Shown here: piece by piece, positions 44,951 through 54,777 of the stretch
Position numbering within the stretch: position 1 is the stretch's first letter
Layout of the letters: the number at the start of each line of letters is the position of its first letter
From: Leptolyngbya sp. Heron Island J
GTDB taxonomy: Bacteria > Cyanobacteriota > Cyanobacteriia > Phormidesmidales > Phormidesmidaceae
Reading direction: 5' to 3'
Length of the DNA: 64,000 nt
Assembly: GCF_000482245.1 (NCBI RefSeq)
Contig: NZ_AWNH01000112.1
Coordinates: 186,001-250,000 of the forward strand
Notes under the pieces: generated by a model
What the model was told of the DNA's origin: nothing
Database searches by the model: none
The model's input: only the letters and a program-made list of their open reading frames with translations
Program-made: the position numbers and the translations under genes

Positions 44951-46177
44951 TTAGTTTTCTGGCTCAACCCAACGGCCATCGGCCTTGATTAAATTAATCA
45001 ATTCCTCTACGCCGCTATCCTCAGGCACCCGTTTAATTTCTTCCCGCCCCCGGTATAAGGAAATATATCCGGGCGTTTTACCGACATAGCCATAGTCAGC
45101 ATCTGCCATTTCCCCAGGACCATTCACAATACAACCCATAACCGCAATATCTAATCCTGTGAGGTGATTAGTCGCTGCTCGTACCTTATGCAACACTTCC
45201 TCTAAATTGAACAATGTGCGGCCACAGGATGGACAAGCCACATATTCCACCATGGTTTTGCGTAGCCCCAGTGCCTGCAAAATGCTGTAACAAACTGGAA
45301 TTTCTTTTTCAGGGGCTTCCGTCAGAGAGACGCGAATGGTATCACCAATTCCTTCTGCCAGGAGAGTACCGATACCGGCGGTGGACTTAATGCGACCGTA
45401 TTCTCCATCGCCAGCTTCAGTTACACCTAGATGGAGTGGATAGCTCATACCTAGCTGATCCATGCGCTGAGCCATCAAGCGATAGGCTGCCAGCATCACA
45501 GGCACCCGCGATGCTTTTAAGGAAATAACCAGGTTATAAAAATTGAGGGATTCACAGATGCGGATAAACTCCAGGGCTGATTCCACCATGCCCTCAGGAG
45601 TATCGCCATAGGTAAACAACATGCGTTCTGCCAGGGAACCGTGGTTAACGCCGATACGCATAGATTTATTTTGGTCCCGCAACGAAACCACAAGCGGCTC
45701 CAGGGTTTCTCTAATTTTTCCGCCGATGGCATCAAACTCTGTCTGGGTGTATTCGGTACGGCTATCACTCGGTTTTTCAAATACATAAAGACCGGGATTG
45801 ATGCGTACGTTATCTACATGCTTAGCCACTTCCAGAGCTATTTTCATGCCGTTGTGATGGACGTCAGCGACTAAGGGGACTGCCTGATAGGTCGCTAATA
45901 GGTTTTCCTTGATAGTGGCGAGTGCCCTAGCATGGGCCATACTCGGCACGGTCACTCGCACAATTTCACAACCAATTTCGTGCAGGCGGCGAATGGCAGC
46001 GACAGAGCCATCGATATCCAACGTGTCCTCATTGATCATCGACTGGACGACCACCGGAGCCCCACCCCCAATCATGACGTTGCCGACGGGTACTGGACGA
46101 GTTTTACGACGAACTATTTTGGTGTCGATCAGTTCGTCTACACCAGTGTTGAAAGAAGGAGGCGTTAGGGTTTGCAT
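44951..46177 (-). CDS. ispG: 4-hydroxy-3-methylbut-2-en-1-yl diphosphate synthase (GcpE)
   Basis: This 408-residue protein has the three iron-sulphur cysteines in [11 protein letters not shown] and [14 protein letters not shown], and the N-terminal TIM-barrel segment ([44 protein letters not shown]). It converts MEcPP to HMBPP in the MEP pathway, which feeds chlorophyll phytyl chains and carotenoids. In cyanobacteria the electron donor is ferredoxin. The length is normal. Confidence 0.97.
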   Translation of the reverse strand: MQTLTPPSFNTGVDELIDTKIVRRKTRPVPVGNVMIGGGAPVVVQSMINEDTLDIDGSVAAIRRLHEIGCEIVRVTVPSMAHARALATIKENLLATYQAVPLVADVHHNGMKIALEVAKHVDNVRINPGLYVFEKPSDSRTEYTQTEFDAIGGKIRETLEPLVVSLRDQNKSMRIGVNHGSLAERMLFTYGDTPEGMVESALEFIRICESLNFYNLVISLKASRVPVMLAAYRLMAQRMDQLGMSYPLHLGVTEAGDGEYGRIKSTAGIGTLLAEGIGDTIRVSLTEAPEKEIPVCYSILQALGLRKTMVEYVACPSCGRTLFNLEEVLHKVRAATNHLTGLDIAVMGCIVNGPGEMADADYGYVGKTPGYISLYRGREEIKRVPEDSGVEELINLIKADGRWVEPEN

Positions 46178-46303
46178 ACGTCGTGAAGCGAATTTTACGT
46201 CTATATACCTATTCTATTTTGCTAGGGTCTCACAAAGTGCAATTGGTTACTGGCAGTCTGGACAACATTAAACACATAGAATTTCGGGTTTATCTGCCCC
46301 CAG

Positions 46304-46774
46304 CTAGCTAAGCTTGGCGGTGCATTCTAAAATTAAGCGCTGGTTGATTAGAGAAAAGGGTTGGATGTCTAAGGTGCGACGAAAGCATTGAATGGCATCC
46401 AGGTAGTTGCCAACGGATGCGTGGCATAATCCCAGGCCGTGGAGGGCACCAAAGTGATGGGGAATTAGCTCAATGGTTTTTTCACAGTCTTGGATAGCGT
46501 CCGTATAGTGACCCAGCATGTAATAAAGCACCGCCCGGCGATTCCAGGCTTCTGCAAAATCAGGTTGACTCAGAATCAGTTCATCCAGGATGGATTTGGC
46601 CTCCTCGGTTCGCTCCGCTTCAACTAAGGTCTGGCTCTCAATCAAACGTTTGGCTCCTTGGATACCCTTTTGGTGAAACCACATGTGCCAGAATTCGCCT
46701 GTTGCTTGATTGCGTATGGTTTCATCTGGATCTTTCAATGCCTGTAACAGGCGCTCAATGTAGGCAGAATCCAT
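46304..46774 (-). CDS. Tetratricopeptide repeat protein
   Basis: This 156-residue protein has an N-terminal helical region and two or three TPR units at about 66-150 (AEAWNRRAVLYYMLGHYTDAIQDCEKTI, FGALHGLGLCHASVGNYLDAIQCFRRTL). It is soluble and has no signal. TPR proteins are adaptors, and the partner is unknown. It precedes ispG by more than 120 bases on the same strand and is divergent from the GvpN-like gene. Confidence 0.85.
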   Translation of the reverse strand: MDSAYIERLLQALKDPDETIRNQATGEFWHMWFHQKGIQGAKRLIESQTLVEAERTEEAKSILDELILSQPDFAEAWNRRAVLYYMLGHYTDAIQDCEKTIELIPHHFGALHGLGLCHASVGNYLDAIQCFRRTLDIQPFSLINQRLILECTAKLS

Positions 46775-47098
46775 CGGTCAGACAAATCGATCGGGCGAAT
46801 TGGGTTGAAATAGTCCAGGCTGTAATCCTAAAAACTGGGGAAGATACGGCTGAGCCCAAATAAATACGGAAAGCACTAGTCAGGCGATGAATAAGTCTAG
46901 GGGGAGCAATAGAGAGTGGTATACCCCACTGGGGAATGCTAAAGCAAATGCTATTGCTGATTTTTGAGAGTTGCTTATCTGTAGATTTAGCTACTAATAG
47001 GCATTTTACAGATTGAAGCAGACTCAACAGCAATAACTAATCAGTGGGCAGTGTAAACGTTATAGCCCATACTCCACTTACAAAGGATCGGTATCTTG
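46775..47098. other. Divergent promoter region of TPR and GvpN-like genes
   Basis: No gene is seen in these 324 bases. A CCCCACTGGGG symmetry lies near 46924-46934. AAAGGA just before 47090 is the likely ribosome site of the GvpN-like gene. Confidence 0.35.
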
Positions 47099-47944
47099 GT
47101 GTCCACGGTAATTCAGGTGCGCCCTCAGCAGTTTGTAAAGACCGCTGCACTTGAGCAGATCATGCAGCGGGCGCTGCGATATCTGCGATCTGGCTATTCT
47201 GTCCATTTGGAAGGCCCGACAGGCGTTGGTAAAACTACGTTAGCGATGCATTTGGCTGATTGTCGAAAACATCCAATGGCGTTGGTGATCGGTGGTCATA
47301 ACCTAACGATGTCTGGCCAGAAAGATTCCTGGCTAAGGCTGGCGTGTTGTCAAGGATGGACGCTGATCTACGACGAATTTAATCGGTCTCGACCTGAAAT
47401 CAATACGGTTTTGTTGTCTGCTTTAGAGGAGCGGATTTTGGTACTGACTAGTGAGTACGGAGCGGAGTATGTGCCTGTGCATCCTGAGTTTCGAGTGATT
47501 TTCACCTCTAATTCTGAGGAATATTGCGGTACCTACAGCACGCAAAATGCTTTGTTTGATCGATTGGTTACTATTCGTCTACCAGAGCCTAACATTTTAG
47601 AGCGGCAGCAGCTTCTAATAGAATTAGCAGGTATTTCTGACCAGGCTGCTGCTTTAGTAATTAAAGTTGTACACCAATTCTTTCGTCAGGTAGCGCCTGA
47701 AGGACAATCTAGTTTACGTCCACAATTAATGATTGCTCAGGTGTGTCAGCGTGAGGGCATTCATATTTCAGCCAATGATGCGGATTTTCGACAAGTGTGT
47801 CGTGATATTTTGCTGGCTCGCTCCTATCAGTCGACAACGGATTCTAATCAAGTGTTATGGGAAGTGTTTAATCAGCTAGCCAAACCGATGCCAATGATTG
47901 AGTCAGTCGCGTCTCGCTTATCGCTGGAGCGGGTGGGATATTAG
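47099..47944 (+). CDS. GvpN-like MoxR-class AAA+ ATPase
   Basis: This 281-residue protein has Walker A GPTGVGKTT at 39-47, Walker B LIYDE at 89-93 followed by FNRSRPEINTVLLSALEE, sensor-1 TSN at 136-138, and ALFDRLVTIRLPE. Both flanks read like the gas-vesicle protein GvpN. However, the GvpN region of roughly 30 residues between LIHGD and WVDNRLTVA that I expect is missing, since GGHNLTMSGQKDSW leads straight to LRLACCQGW. No other gas vesicle gene is present. It may be a divergent MoxR ATPase using a VWA partner elsewhere. The GTG at 47099 is the start. It converges on aspartokinase 14 bases away. Confidence 0.75.
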   Translation: MSTVIQVRPQQFVKTAALEQIMQRALRYLRSGYSVHLEGPTGVGKTTLAMHLADCRKHPMALVIGGHNLTMSGQKDSWLRLACCQGWTLIYDEFNRSRPEINTVLLSALEERILVLTSEYGAEYVPVHPEFRVIFTSNSEEYCGTYSTQNALFDRLVTIRLPEPNILERQQLLIELAGISDQAAALVIKVVHQFFRQVAPEGQSSLRPQLMIAQVCQREGIHISANDADFRQVCRDILLARSYQSTTDSNQVLWEVFNQLAKPMPMIESVASRLSLERVGY

Positions 47945-47958
47945 CTCTGTTTGGCTTC

Positions 47959-49764
47959 CTAAGCGGGCACCTCAATTTCCTGACTTCCTGCCAACCCAAA
48001 GGCTGCATGGACCGCTTTCAGCGCGTCAATACCGTTATCTTCTGCCACAACACAACTAATTTTTATTTCTGAAGTGGCAATCATTTGAATATTGATGTTG
48101 CTATCGGCCAACGCTTGAAACATTTTGGCGGCTGTGCCGGGTTCAGTAATCATACCGATGCCTACCGCGCTGACTTTAGCAATGGCTTTGTCCAGGACAA
48201 GTTCGCTACTGCCAAACTCCGTAGCCAGGGATTGCAGCACATCGCTGGCCATGTCAGCGTCCGCTTGGGCTACGGTAAAAGCAATATCGCGGGTTTGAAT
48301 ACCGTTACGTTCCCGACAGCGTTGAGCCTGGATAATCATGTCGACGCTGATACCCCGATCGGCGAGTACCTGGAAAAGTTTGGCGGCCATACCAGGCTGG
48401 TCAGGGACATGACGTAGGGCCAAGCGGGCCTGATTGCGATCGAGGGCCACTCCGCGCACGGCTGGGCCGGTAACTGTGGTGGTGGTGTCTAAACGAGCGG
48501 GGGATTGGTTAAGGTCGAAAGCGTCACAGAGGGCCGCAATTGTGCGATCGCAATCTTCTGTTGCGATCGTGCAGCTCACCTTTACCTCTGAGGTGGCAAT
48601 CATCTGAATATTAACCCCAGCTGCGGCCAGGGTAGAAAACATTTTAGCGGCTACTCCAGGACGACCGATCATTCCAGCCCCGGCGATACTGACCTTGGCA
48701 ATTTGGGTATCCGTCACTAGGGCAACGGTGTCACCGTCGTCAGCGGCTCCCCGTAGCGAGGGCGTGAGCGATGATGCCAGGGTAGTGGCCTGGGGCAAAA
48801 CATCTTTTTCAACCGTAAAGGCAATGTCGTTAAAATTCCCTTCGTTGATGGACTGAATAATCAAATCAACGTTGAGATCTTGTTGCGCAACTGTGCCAAA
48901 GAGCTGAGCTGCAATTCCAGGACGATCCGGCACCCTAAGCAACGCCACCTTAGCTTGATTCGTATCAAATTCAATGGCATCAACCGGATGCACCAATTCC
49001 AGCCCCTCCAAAGGGCGCGGTTGCCTGGAGGGTGCCGTTACTCGTGTACCGGGATCTTGGGTCCAGCTAGAACGCACTACCAAGGTAACGCCATAATTCC
49101 GGGCAATTTCCACTGCCCGTGGATGTAACACCTTGGCCCCCAGGCTGGCCAGTTCCAGCATTTCATCACAGGTGATATCGTTCATCAGCTGAGCTGATGG
49201 CACTAAACGGGGATCGGTGGTTAAAATGCCAGGTACATCGGTATAAATTTCGCAGGCATCGGCCTGGAGAGAAGCCGCAAGGGCGACAGCGGAGGTATCA
49301 GAACCGCCCCGCCCCAGGGTTGTAATTTCCAGGTCTGGGGCATCGCTAATCCCTTGAAACCCGGCCACTACCACCACTTGACCCTGATCCAAACAGCGTT
49401 GAACCCGTTTAGTCTCAATTCTCAAAATGCGAGCATGGCTATGGCGCGCCTCTGTAACGATGCCCACTTGAGCCCCAGTCATGGAGACAGCTGCCTGCCC
49501 CCGCTCCTGCAGCGCCATGGTCAATAGAGCGATGGAAACCTGTTCCCCAGTGGAGAGCAACATATCCATTTCCCGACGGCTAGGCTGGCTAGAAATTTCA
49601 CCGGCAAGCTTGACCAAACTATCGGTGGTTTTGCCCATGGCGGAGACGACGACAACCACAGAGTTACCTGCTTGCACGGTCGCTTGTACACGTTCGGCAA
49701 CAGTTTGAATGCGCTCAACACTTCCTACCGATGTACCGCCATACTTTTGGACAATTAAAGCCAT
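47959..49764 (-). CDS. lysC: Aspartate kinase, monofunctional, four ACT domains
   Basis: This 601-residue protein has the kinase domain at about 1-250 ([48 protein letters not shown]). Two pairs of ACT domains follow at about 275-420 and 435-595. The second and fourth end with the same pattern, [16 protein letters not shown] and [16 protein letters not shown]. This duplication of the regulatory part is characteristic of cyanobacterial aspartokinase. The enzyme starts the lysine/threonine/methionine branch and is feedback-controlled through the ACT domains. ATG 49764 is chosen over an upstream start at 49785. Confidence 0.94.
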   Translation of the reverse strand: MALIVQKYGGTSVGSVERIQTVAERVQATVQAGNSVVVVVSAMGKTTDSLVKLAGEISSQPSRREMDMLLSTGEQVSIALLTMALQERGQAAVSMTGAQVGIVTEARHSHARILRIETKRVQRCLDQGQVVVVAGFQGISDAPDLEITTLGRGGSDTSAVALAASLQADACEIYTDVPGILTTDPRLVPSAQLMNDITCDEMLELASLGAKVLHPRAVEIARNYGVTLVVRSSWTQDPGTRVTAPSRQPRPLEGLELVHPVDAIEFDTNQAKVALLRVPDRPGIAAQLFGTVAQQDLNVDLIIQSINEGNFNDIAFTVEKDVLPQATTLASSLTPSLRGAADDGDTVALVTDTQIAKVSIAGAGMIGRPGVAAKMFSTLAAAGVNIQMIATSEVKVSCTIATEDCDRTIAALCDAFDLNQSPARLDTTTTVTGPAVRGVALDRNQARLALRHVPDQPGMAAKLFQVLADRGISVDMIIQAQRCRERNGIQTRDIAFTVAQADADMASDVLQSLATEFGSSELVLDKAIAKVSAVGIGMITEPGTAAKMFQALADSNINIQMIATSEIKISCVVAEDNGIDALKAVHAAFGLAGSQEIEVPA

Positions 49765-50233
49765 AGTTCCGCTGTCCTTTATCAAGCCCGCAAAAAAGTT
49801 TTTTCTAGCAATTTTTCCTATGAGCAGCTTGTCTGGTTCAACTCATCAGAAATAGACGCTCTCAGTGCTGTTTTTCAACCTGGTTAACCAGATTACCAAG
49901 CAAAGCCCCATCCTAGACCCTAAAATCAGTCAATTTGCATGATACGTATTCTTGAGAAAAAGAAACTATAGGAGCAGATATGTAAATGCCATGACATATT
50001 ACGAAACATACTAAGAAGCGAACACGTCAACCTATCTAGAAAAGTTTCTATGGCAACCTTTTCAGGCTTTTATCCTGCAAAAGGGAATGCTTCAGGATAT
50101 ACAAATCCCTGATGTGCATCCTGCTTAATGAATGAATTATGTAAACAAACTTTGAAGAAGAGTCGGGTTTACACACCTAATTTAGAGATCCACGATATAA
50201 GATTGTTAATCATACGTAATAGTTTTTAACGCT
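49765..50233. other. Divergent region between aspartokinase and NDH-2
   Basis: These 469 bases are AT-rich and carry no convincing ORF. They must contain the promoters of both genes. No conserved RNA element was recognised. Confidence 0.35.
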
Positions 50234-51655
50234 ATGACAGCAGCCCTCACTGGTCAGGCTCCAACAGCCCAAAAGACAACAGCTCAGCAAAATTCCCTAC
50301 ATCATGTAGTGATTGTCGGTGGAGGCTTTGCGGGGCTTTACGCTGCTAAGTCTTTAGGCAAAGCCCCAGTCAGGGTAACGCTCATTGATAAGCGCAATTT
50401 CCACCTGTTCCAGCCGCTGCTGTATCAGGTTGCTACGGGAGGCTTATCCGCTGGTGATATTTCGTCGCCGCTACGTTCAGTTTTGAGTCGGCAGAAAAAC
50501 GTCAAAGTGCTAATGGGTGAGGTCGTAGATATCGACCCAGATGCCCAGAAGGTGACCCTAAAGCGCAACGAAGTTATTAACTACGATAGTTTGATTTTGG
50601 CGACAGGCTCTAGCCATCACTATTTTGGTAATGATCACTGGGCTAACATTGCGCCGGGGATGAAGACCATTGAAGATGCCCTTGAAGTCCGCCGTCGTAT
50701 TTTCCTGGCTTTTGAAGCCGCCGAGAAGGAAACTGATCCCGCGCGTCGCCAGGCGCTGCTGACTTTCTTAGTCGTTGGTGCAGGCCCGACTGGTGTCGAG
50801 TTGGCGGGAGCTTTAGCAGAACTGGCTTACGAAACCATCAAGGACGATTTCACAAATATTGACCCTCAGGAAACCAAGATTATTTTGTTAGAGGGTATGG
50901 ATCGGGTGCTGCCACCTTACCCGACTGACCTGTCAGCTGCGGCTAAGGTGTCTTTAGAAAAACTGGGAGTTGAGGTCCGCACACAGTCCCTGGTGACCAA
51001 TATTGACGGTGACACCGTTTCCATCAAGCACGATGGAGAAGTGGCTGACATGCAGGCTTGCACTGTCCTGTGGGCAGCTGGCATTAAAGCTTCTCCTTTG
51101 GGCAGAACCATTGCTGAGAAAACTGGCGCTGAAACTGACCGAATTGGTCGAGTCATGGTTGCCTCTGATCTGAGTGTGCCTAACTACCCCAACCTTTACA
51201 TTGGTGGTGACTTGGCCCACTTTGCTCACCAGGATGATGATGGTAAGCCCTTACCGGGTACGGCGGCTGTTGCCATGGATATGGGTAGTTATCTGGCTAA
51301 AACAATTAAAGCCAAATTAGCTAAAAAGCCTGTGTCTGCCTTTAAATATAAGAGTAAGGGCAGCATGGCGGTGATTGGTCGGAATGAGGCTGTGGCTGAC
51401 CTTAACTTTATGAAGTTATCTGGCTTCCCTGCCTGGTTTATCTGGATTTTTGTCCACATTTACTTCCTGATCGAGTTTGATAACAAGCTGTTGGTACTGC
51501 TCCAGTGGGCCTGGAACTACTTTACCTATCAGCGTGGGGCTCGTTTGATCACAGGGGATGATTCGATTCCAGCCTTGTCAGAGGCCGTGATGAACGAGAT
51601 GGAAACAGAAATTGTTACCGTAGATGGCGGCAAAAAGGAAATGGTTAAGGCGTAA
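50234..51655 (+). CDS. Type-2 NAD(P)H dehydrogenase (NDH-2, Ndb family)
   Basis: This 473-residue flavoprotein has the FAD motif VVIVGGGFAGLYAAKSLG at about 25-42 and the NADH motif VVGAGPTGVELAGALAEL near 180-197. It also has WAAGIKASPLG, NLYIGGDLAHFA and a C-terminal amphipathic or membrane segment GFPAWFIWIFVHIYFLIEF. It passes electrons from NAD(P)H to plastoquinone without pumping protons. Cyanobacteria have NdbA, NdbB and NdbC, and which one this is cannot be decided. The stop codon lies inside an 11-bp hairpin stem. Confidence 0.93.
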   Translation: MTAALTGQAPTAQKTTAQQNSLHHVVIVGGGFAGLYAAKSLGKAPVRVTLIDKRNFHLFQPLLYQVATGGLSAGDISSPLRSVLSRQKNVKVLMGEVVDIDPDAQKVTLKRNEVINYDSLILATGSSHHYFGNDHWANIAPGMKTIEDALEVRRRIFLAFEAAEKETDPARRQALLTFLVVGAGPTGVELAGALAELAYETIKDDFTNIDPQETKIILLEGMDRVLPPYPTDLSAAAKVSLEKLGVEVRTQSLVTNIDGDTVSIKHDGEVADMQACTVLWAAGIKASPLGRTIAEKTGAETDRIGRVMVASDLSVPNYPNLYIGGDLAHFAHQDDDGKPLPGTAAVAMDMGSYLAKTIKAKLAKKPVSAFKYKSKGSMAVIGRNEAVADLNFMKLSGFPAWFIWIFVHIYFLIEFDNKLLVLLQWAWNYFTYQRGARLITGDDSIPALSEAVMNEMETEIVTVDGGKKEMVKA

Positions 51656-51675
51656 TCATCGATAATTACGCCTTA
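51646..51675 (+). terminator. Hairpin containing the NDH-2 stop codon
   Basis: TAAGGCGTAAT and ATTACGCCTTA form an 11-bp perfect stem with an eight-base loop. The TAA stop of NDH-2 (51653-51655) lies in the left arm. No T-run follows. It sits one base from the larger palindrome at 51677-51730. Confidence 0.6.
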
Positions 51676-51676
51676 T

Positions 51677-51730
51677 AGCCAAACCCCGTGTAGGGGCGTT
51701 GCATGCAACGCCCCTACACGGGGTTTGGCT
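51677..51730. repeat. 54-base perfect palindrome (GGGGCGTTGCATGCAACGCCCC type)
   Basis: Two 27-base halves are exact reverse complements around TGCA|TGCA. The core GTAGGGGCGTTGCATGCAAC and beyond is, from memory, a common dispersed palindrome in cyanobacterial genomes. The outer AGCCAAACCCCGTG/CACGGGGTTTGGCT arms extend it. The stop and last codons of ldcA lie inside it. It may also act as a bidirectional terminator for the convergent genes. Confidence 0.85.
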
Positions 51731-52622
51731 CATGGTTTGGAAATGATAGGAGGCCGGGGCCATTAGCTCTGGCTTCTAGTTTGGCTGGGATACCAAAGGG
51801 TAGGGCTGCATTGACACCATCATGACCAAAGGGAAGATTGGCAACGATGGGAATACCCAGATCACCGAGACGTTCTTGCAGCACCTCCATCGCTGTAAAG
51901 CTAGGAATATTGGCGGGTGGCTCACACTGACTAAATCGACCCAGGGCAATGCCGGCGATGTTGTCAAATTTGCCCAACATGCGCCAGTGGGTCAACATGC
52001 GATCAATGCGATAGGGGGCCTCAGTGACATCTTCAAAGGCCAGGATGGCTCCGGCTAGGTCAGGTTCGTGGTTAGTGCCTAACAGGCAGGTGGCTACTGT
52101 GAGGTTGGCTGGCAGCAGTCTGCCAGTGGCAGTGCCCTTGTTCCAGCTGTCGCCTTGTAATGATTCCAGGGTGTGATGCTCTAGCCAGTTAAATAATCGC
52201 TGCTGTGACCAATCAGGTTCCTGGCTGAGGGTGGTGAGTAGGGGACCATGGACACCGCCGCTAAGGCGACCACTCCAGAGCAGACTGGTGATATCGGAAA
52301 AGCCAATCAGCCATTTATTCATGGCTGGCCACTGCCAGTTTTCTAAAAGACGAGTGCTACCATAGCCACCTCGCACACAGAGAATGCCATGATACTTTGG
52401 CTCTTTAAGGGCGTTGAGTAACTCCTGGCGACGCTGCTCGTCTGTCCCTGCCAGGTAGCCCCAACGTTTATCATGGGTGGGGCTCAGCTCGACCTGATAG
52501 CCACGATCGCACCAAACTTGCAAACCCGCCTCAAACTTACTGGTTTCTCGTAGCGCACCGCTGGTAGCAACAACGTAGAGCAAATCACCGGGAACAAGCG
52601 CAGGCGGAAGAGCAGGGACCAT
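51714..52622 (-). CDS. ldcA: LD-carboxypeptidase (S66 family, LdcA)
   Basis: This 302-residue protein has the S66 nucleophile Ser109 in IGFSDITSLLW, a glutamate in AFEDVTEAPYRIDR and a histidine in LPFGHDGVNAALPFG, with GILCVRGGYGSTRLL before them. It removes the terminal D-Ala from murein tetrapeptides during recycling. The start MVPALPPALVPGDLL is typical. The last five codons (EPNPV) and the TAG stop come from the 54-base palindrome, so the natural C-terminus has been modified. It ends the ycf34-kinase-ldcA operon, with gaps of 36 and 37 bases. Confidence 0.92.
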   Translation of the reverse strand: MVPALPPALVPGDLLYVVATSGALRETSKFEAGLQVWCDRGYQVELSPTHDKRWGYLAGTDEQRRQELLNALKEPKYHGILCVRGGYGSTRLLENWQWPAMNKWLIGFSDITSLLWSGRLSGGVHGPLLTTLSQEPDWSQQRLFNWLEHHTLESLQGDSWNKGTATGRLLPANLTVATCLLGTNHEPDLAGAILAFEDVTEAPYRIDRMLTHWRMLGKFDNIAGIALGRFSQCEPPANIPSFTAMEVLQERLGDLGIPIVANLPFGHDGVNAALPFGIPAKLEARANGPGLLSFPNHEPNPV

Positions 52623-52659
52623 GATGGAATCGCAGAGAATAAGTAAAGGTCGCCTCTGA

Positions 52660-54459
52660 TCATGTCACGGAGTCGTCTTGCTGTTGCCAAATCGTGACGG
52701 TTTCATCCTGACTGCTACTGATCAGCATCTGCCCATCAAAAGCGATCGCAACTACACCCCAACCCTGGGTCAGTTCAGATACACACTGACCACTAGCCCC
52801 TTGATAAACTCGGAGCACATTGCCATCGGTCCCCACTGCCAGCAGGCGGGCATCGGGGCTGAGCGCCAGGGCTGTAATGCTGTCAGTCATACTACACAGC
52901 TGGTCTGGCTTAGCCAGATTGTCCACATGCCAGACCTCCACCTGCCCTTGTTCACTGCCAACAATGATATGACGACCGTTGGGATGCAGGGCCAGAGCCT
53001 GACCGCTGCTAATCGGTACCGTGTCAAGCAACCCCTGGGCTGACAACGACCAGAAACGCAGAGTACGATCGCGACTAATACTGGCTAGAGAGTCCCCATG
53101 GGTTGCGATCGCGCTCACCCAATCCTGATGCTGGCTAAACGTGTGGCGTAACGTTAGCTGCTCTAGATCCCAAACAGTAATATGGCCTGTCCCATCGCTC
53201 ACCACCAAATCAGGCAGAGCAATAGCTAAATCTGTCGGTTGCCAACCTGGCTGGCGTAGGGTGTGCTTTAGTTGACCAATGGTCAGATCCCACAGTTTGA
53301 CGGTGCCATCGCTGCTGGCACTGAAGAGGATTGGAGAGTATGGATGAAAAGCCAGGGCAGCGATGCGATCGCGATGGGAGCTACCACTGAGGGTATAAAT
53401 TTCCTGATCGGTGGCCAGGTCACACACAAAGACAGCGCCCGAACTAGTGCCCAATGCCAAAGTCCTCCCTTGGAGAGCCAGGGCAGTCGTGATGCCTTGA
53501 GTGGTGAACTGGTAGCAAAGTTGCCACTGCAGCTGTGTTACAGATTTCTCCAGTCGCTGAGCTGGCAGCGCACCCACCTCGGTTTGAGCGGGCAATGGTG
53601 GTAAAGAGGTCTGGGAGCGTAAAAAAGAACGGGCTTTACCCAGTAGCGATGCGACCGATGTTTTTTTAAGCGCGGCCAGTGCTTGAGCGGCACTGATATA
53701 GCGTCTGGCCAGGGAGCGTTCTAGGAGTCCATGCAAAACAATACCGAGGTGCTGGGGCAATGGCTCAGTCACTAAGTCAGGCCATATCCAGCGATTATCA
53801 GCCACTGAATAAAGGTCAAACGGAGTCAGCCCAGTCAGTAAGTGAATAGCCACCAGACCTAAGCTATAAAGATCGCTGGCATAGACCAACTCACCCAGGG
53901 CTTGTTCTGGAGCCGCATAAGCCGCATCTCCTCCCGTGGCAGTCAAAAATTGCTGCCGTCTGCCCAGCCGTTGGGTAATGCGCAGGTCAATGAGAATGGG
54001 CGGTTGACAACTAGCCTGGCGAATATTAGTCGGACGAATATCCCCATGGATAAGACGAAAGCTGTGGATGTGTTCCAGAACGGGCAGGAGGGACAGCAGC
54101 AGGGCCTGTACCTGCTCTGGTGGCCAGGGGGGAGGATCAACCTGGGCAATTGGAGGGGCTGCAATAAATTCAAATGCTAAAAACTGACCAGCCGCTGTTT
54201 GCCAACCATCTATTAACGTCGGTAGTTGAGGATGTTCGCCAACGGTTTGTAGCCTCTGGATCAGAGCATCCAGCGACTCTTGGGGATCATACAGGTGCTT
54301 AATGACAACAAACTTGTGGCTAGCATGGGACGCAACGGTACGAGCCAGGATCGTTTGGCCACCCTGTCCTTGCCCAAGCTGCTTGACCATCTTGTATTGG
54401 TCTTGGGCTTGATCAAACTCACGACTCACAGCTGACGACGGTGGCTCTGGTCCATCCAT
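52660..54459 (-). CDS. Serine/threonine protein kinase with WD40 propeller
   Basis: This 599-residue protein has a kinase domain at about 20-270: glycine loop LGQGQGGQTILAR, Lys54 in VVIKHL, catalytic loop HGDIRPTN (138-145), metal-site DLR (158-160) and APE (183-185). A WD40 propeller follows at about 310-595, with repeats ending DGTVKLWDLT, DRTLRFWSLS, QVEVWHVD and DETVTIWQQQ. Catalytic Asp140 and Asn145 are present, but HRD is HGD and DFG is DLR, so activity is probable but not sure. It is cytosolic. It is the middle gene between ycf34 and ldcA. Confidence 0.88.
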   Translation of the reverse strand: MDGPEPPSSAVSREFDQAQDQYKMVKQLGQGQGGQTILARTVASHASHKFVVIKHLYDPQESLDALIQRLQTVGEHPQLPTLIDGWQTAAGQFLAFEFIAAPPIAQVDPPPWPPEQVQALLLSLLPVLEHIHSFRLIHGDIRPTNIRQASCQPPILIDLRITQRLGRRQQFLTATGGDAAYAAPEQALGELVYASDLYSLGLVAIHLLTGLTPFDLYSVADNRWIWPDLVTEPLPQHLGIVLHGLLERSLARRYISAAQALAALKKTSVASLLGKARSFLRSQTSLPPLPAQTEVGALPAQRLEKSVTQLQWQLCYQFTTQGITTALALQGRTLALGTSSGAVFVCDLATDQEIYTLSGSSHRDRIAALAFHPYSPILFSASSDGTVKLWDLTIGQLKHTLRQPGWQPTDLAIALPDLVVSDGTGHITVWDLEQLTLRHTFSQHQDWVSAIATHGDSLASISRDRTLRFWSLSAQGLLDTVPISSGQALALHPNGRHIIVGSEQGQVEVWHVDNLAKPDQLCSMTDSITALALSPDARLLAVGTDGNVLRVYQGASGQCVSELTQGWGVVAIAFDGQMLISSSQDETVTIWQQQDDSVT

Positions 54460-54495
54460 CTATTGGTTTTTGGTTTTCTATGCACTTCAACCAAG

Positions 54496-54777
54496 TTACG
54501 TCGGTATGGCTTCACCGGGACGTAGCCTGGCCCACTTACCCATATCTTGCTGAAAGCTGTCGCAGCCAACCACATCGTATTCAAAGCCAAAATCGCCAGA
54601 TTGCACGATGCGATCGCCCTCGACACTCACCACTGGAGGAGTAATGTTGGCATTGATAGTCGGATTTTGCGGGTCAAAATCCGGGGTATCTGTAAGGTGG
54701 GGTTGCCGATGATTGGTTTCAACTGCATGGTATGTGATGCAGCGGTCAACGTAACGGCAGTTGATGCAAATACACAT
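54496..54777 (-). CDS. ycf34: Ycf34 family iron-sulphur protein
   Basis: This 93-residue protein begins MCICINCRYVDRCITYHAVE with Cys2, 4, 7 and 13. It continues QPHLTDTPDFDPQNPTINAN and VGCDSFQQDMGKWARLRPGE with Cys72. This is the Ycf34 signature. In cyanobacteria Ycf34 binds an iron-sulphur centre and is linked to photosynthetic electron transport, with the exact role unclear. It is the first gene of the operon with the WD40 kinase and ldcA. Confidence 0.93.
   Translation of the reverse strand: MCICINCRYVDRCITYHAVETNHRQPHLTDTPDFDPQNPTINANITPPVVSVEGDRIVQSGDFGFEYDVVGCDSFQQDMGKWARLRPGEAIPT

Noticed and set aside
46755-47033. 92-codon minus-strand frame upstream of the TPR gene
   Set aside because: It overlaps the TPR start, lacks a ribosome site and has no recognisable domain. 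Likely a chance frame in promoter DNA.
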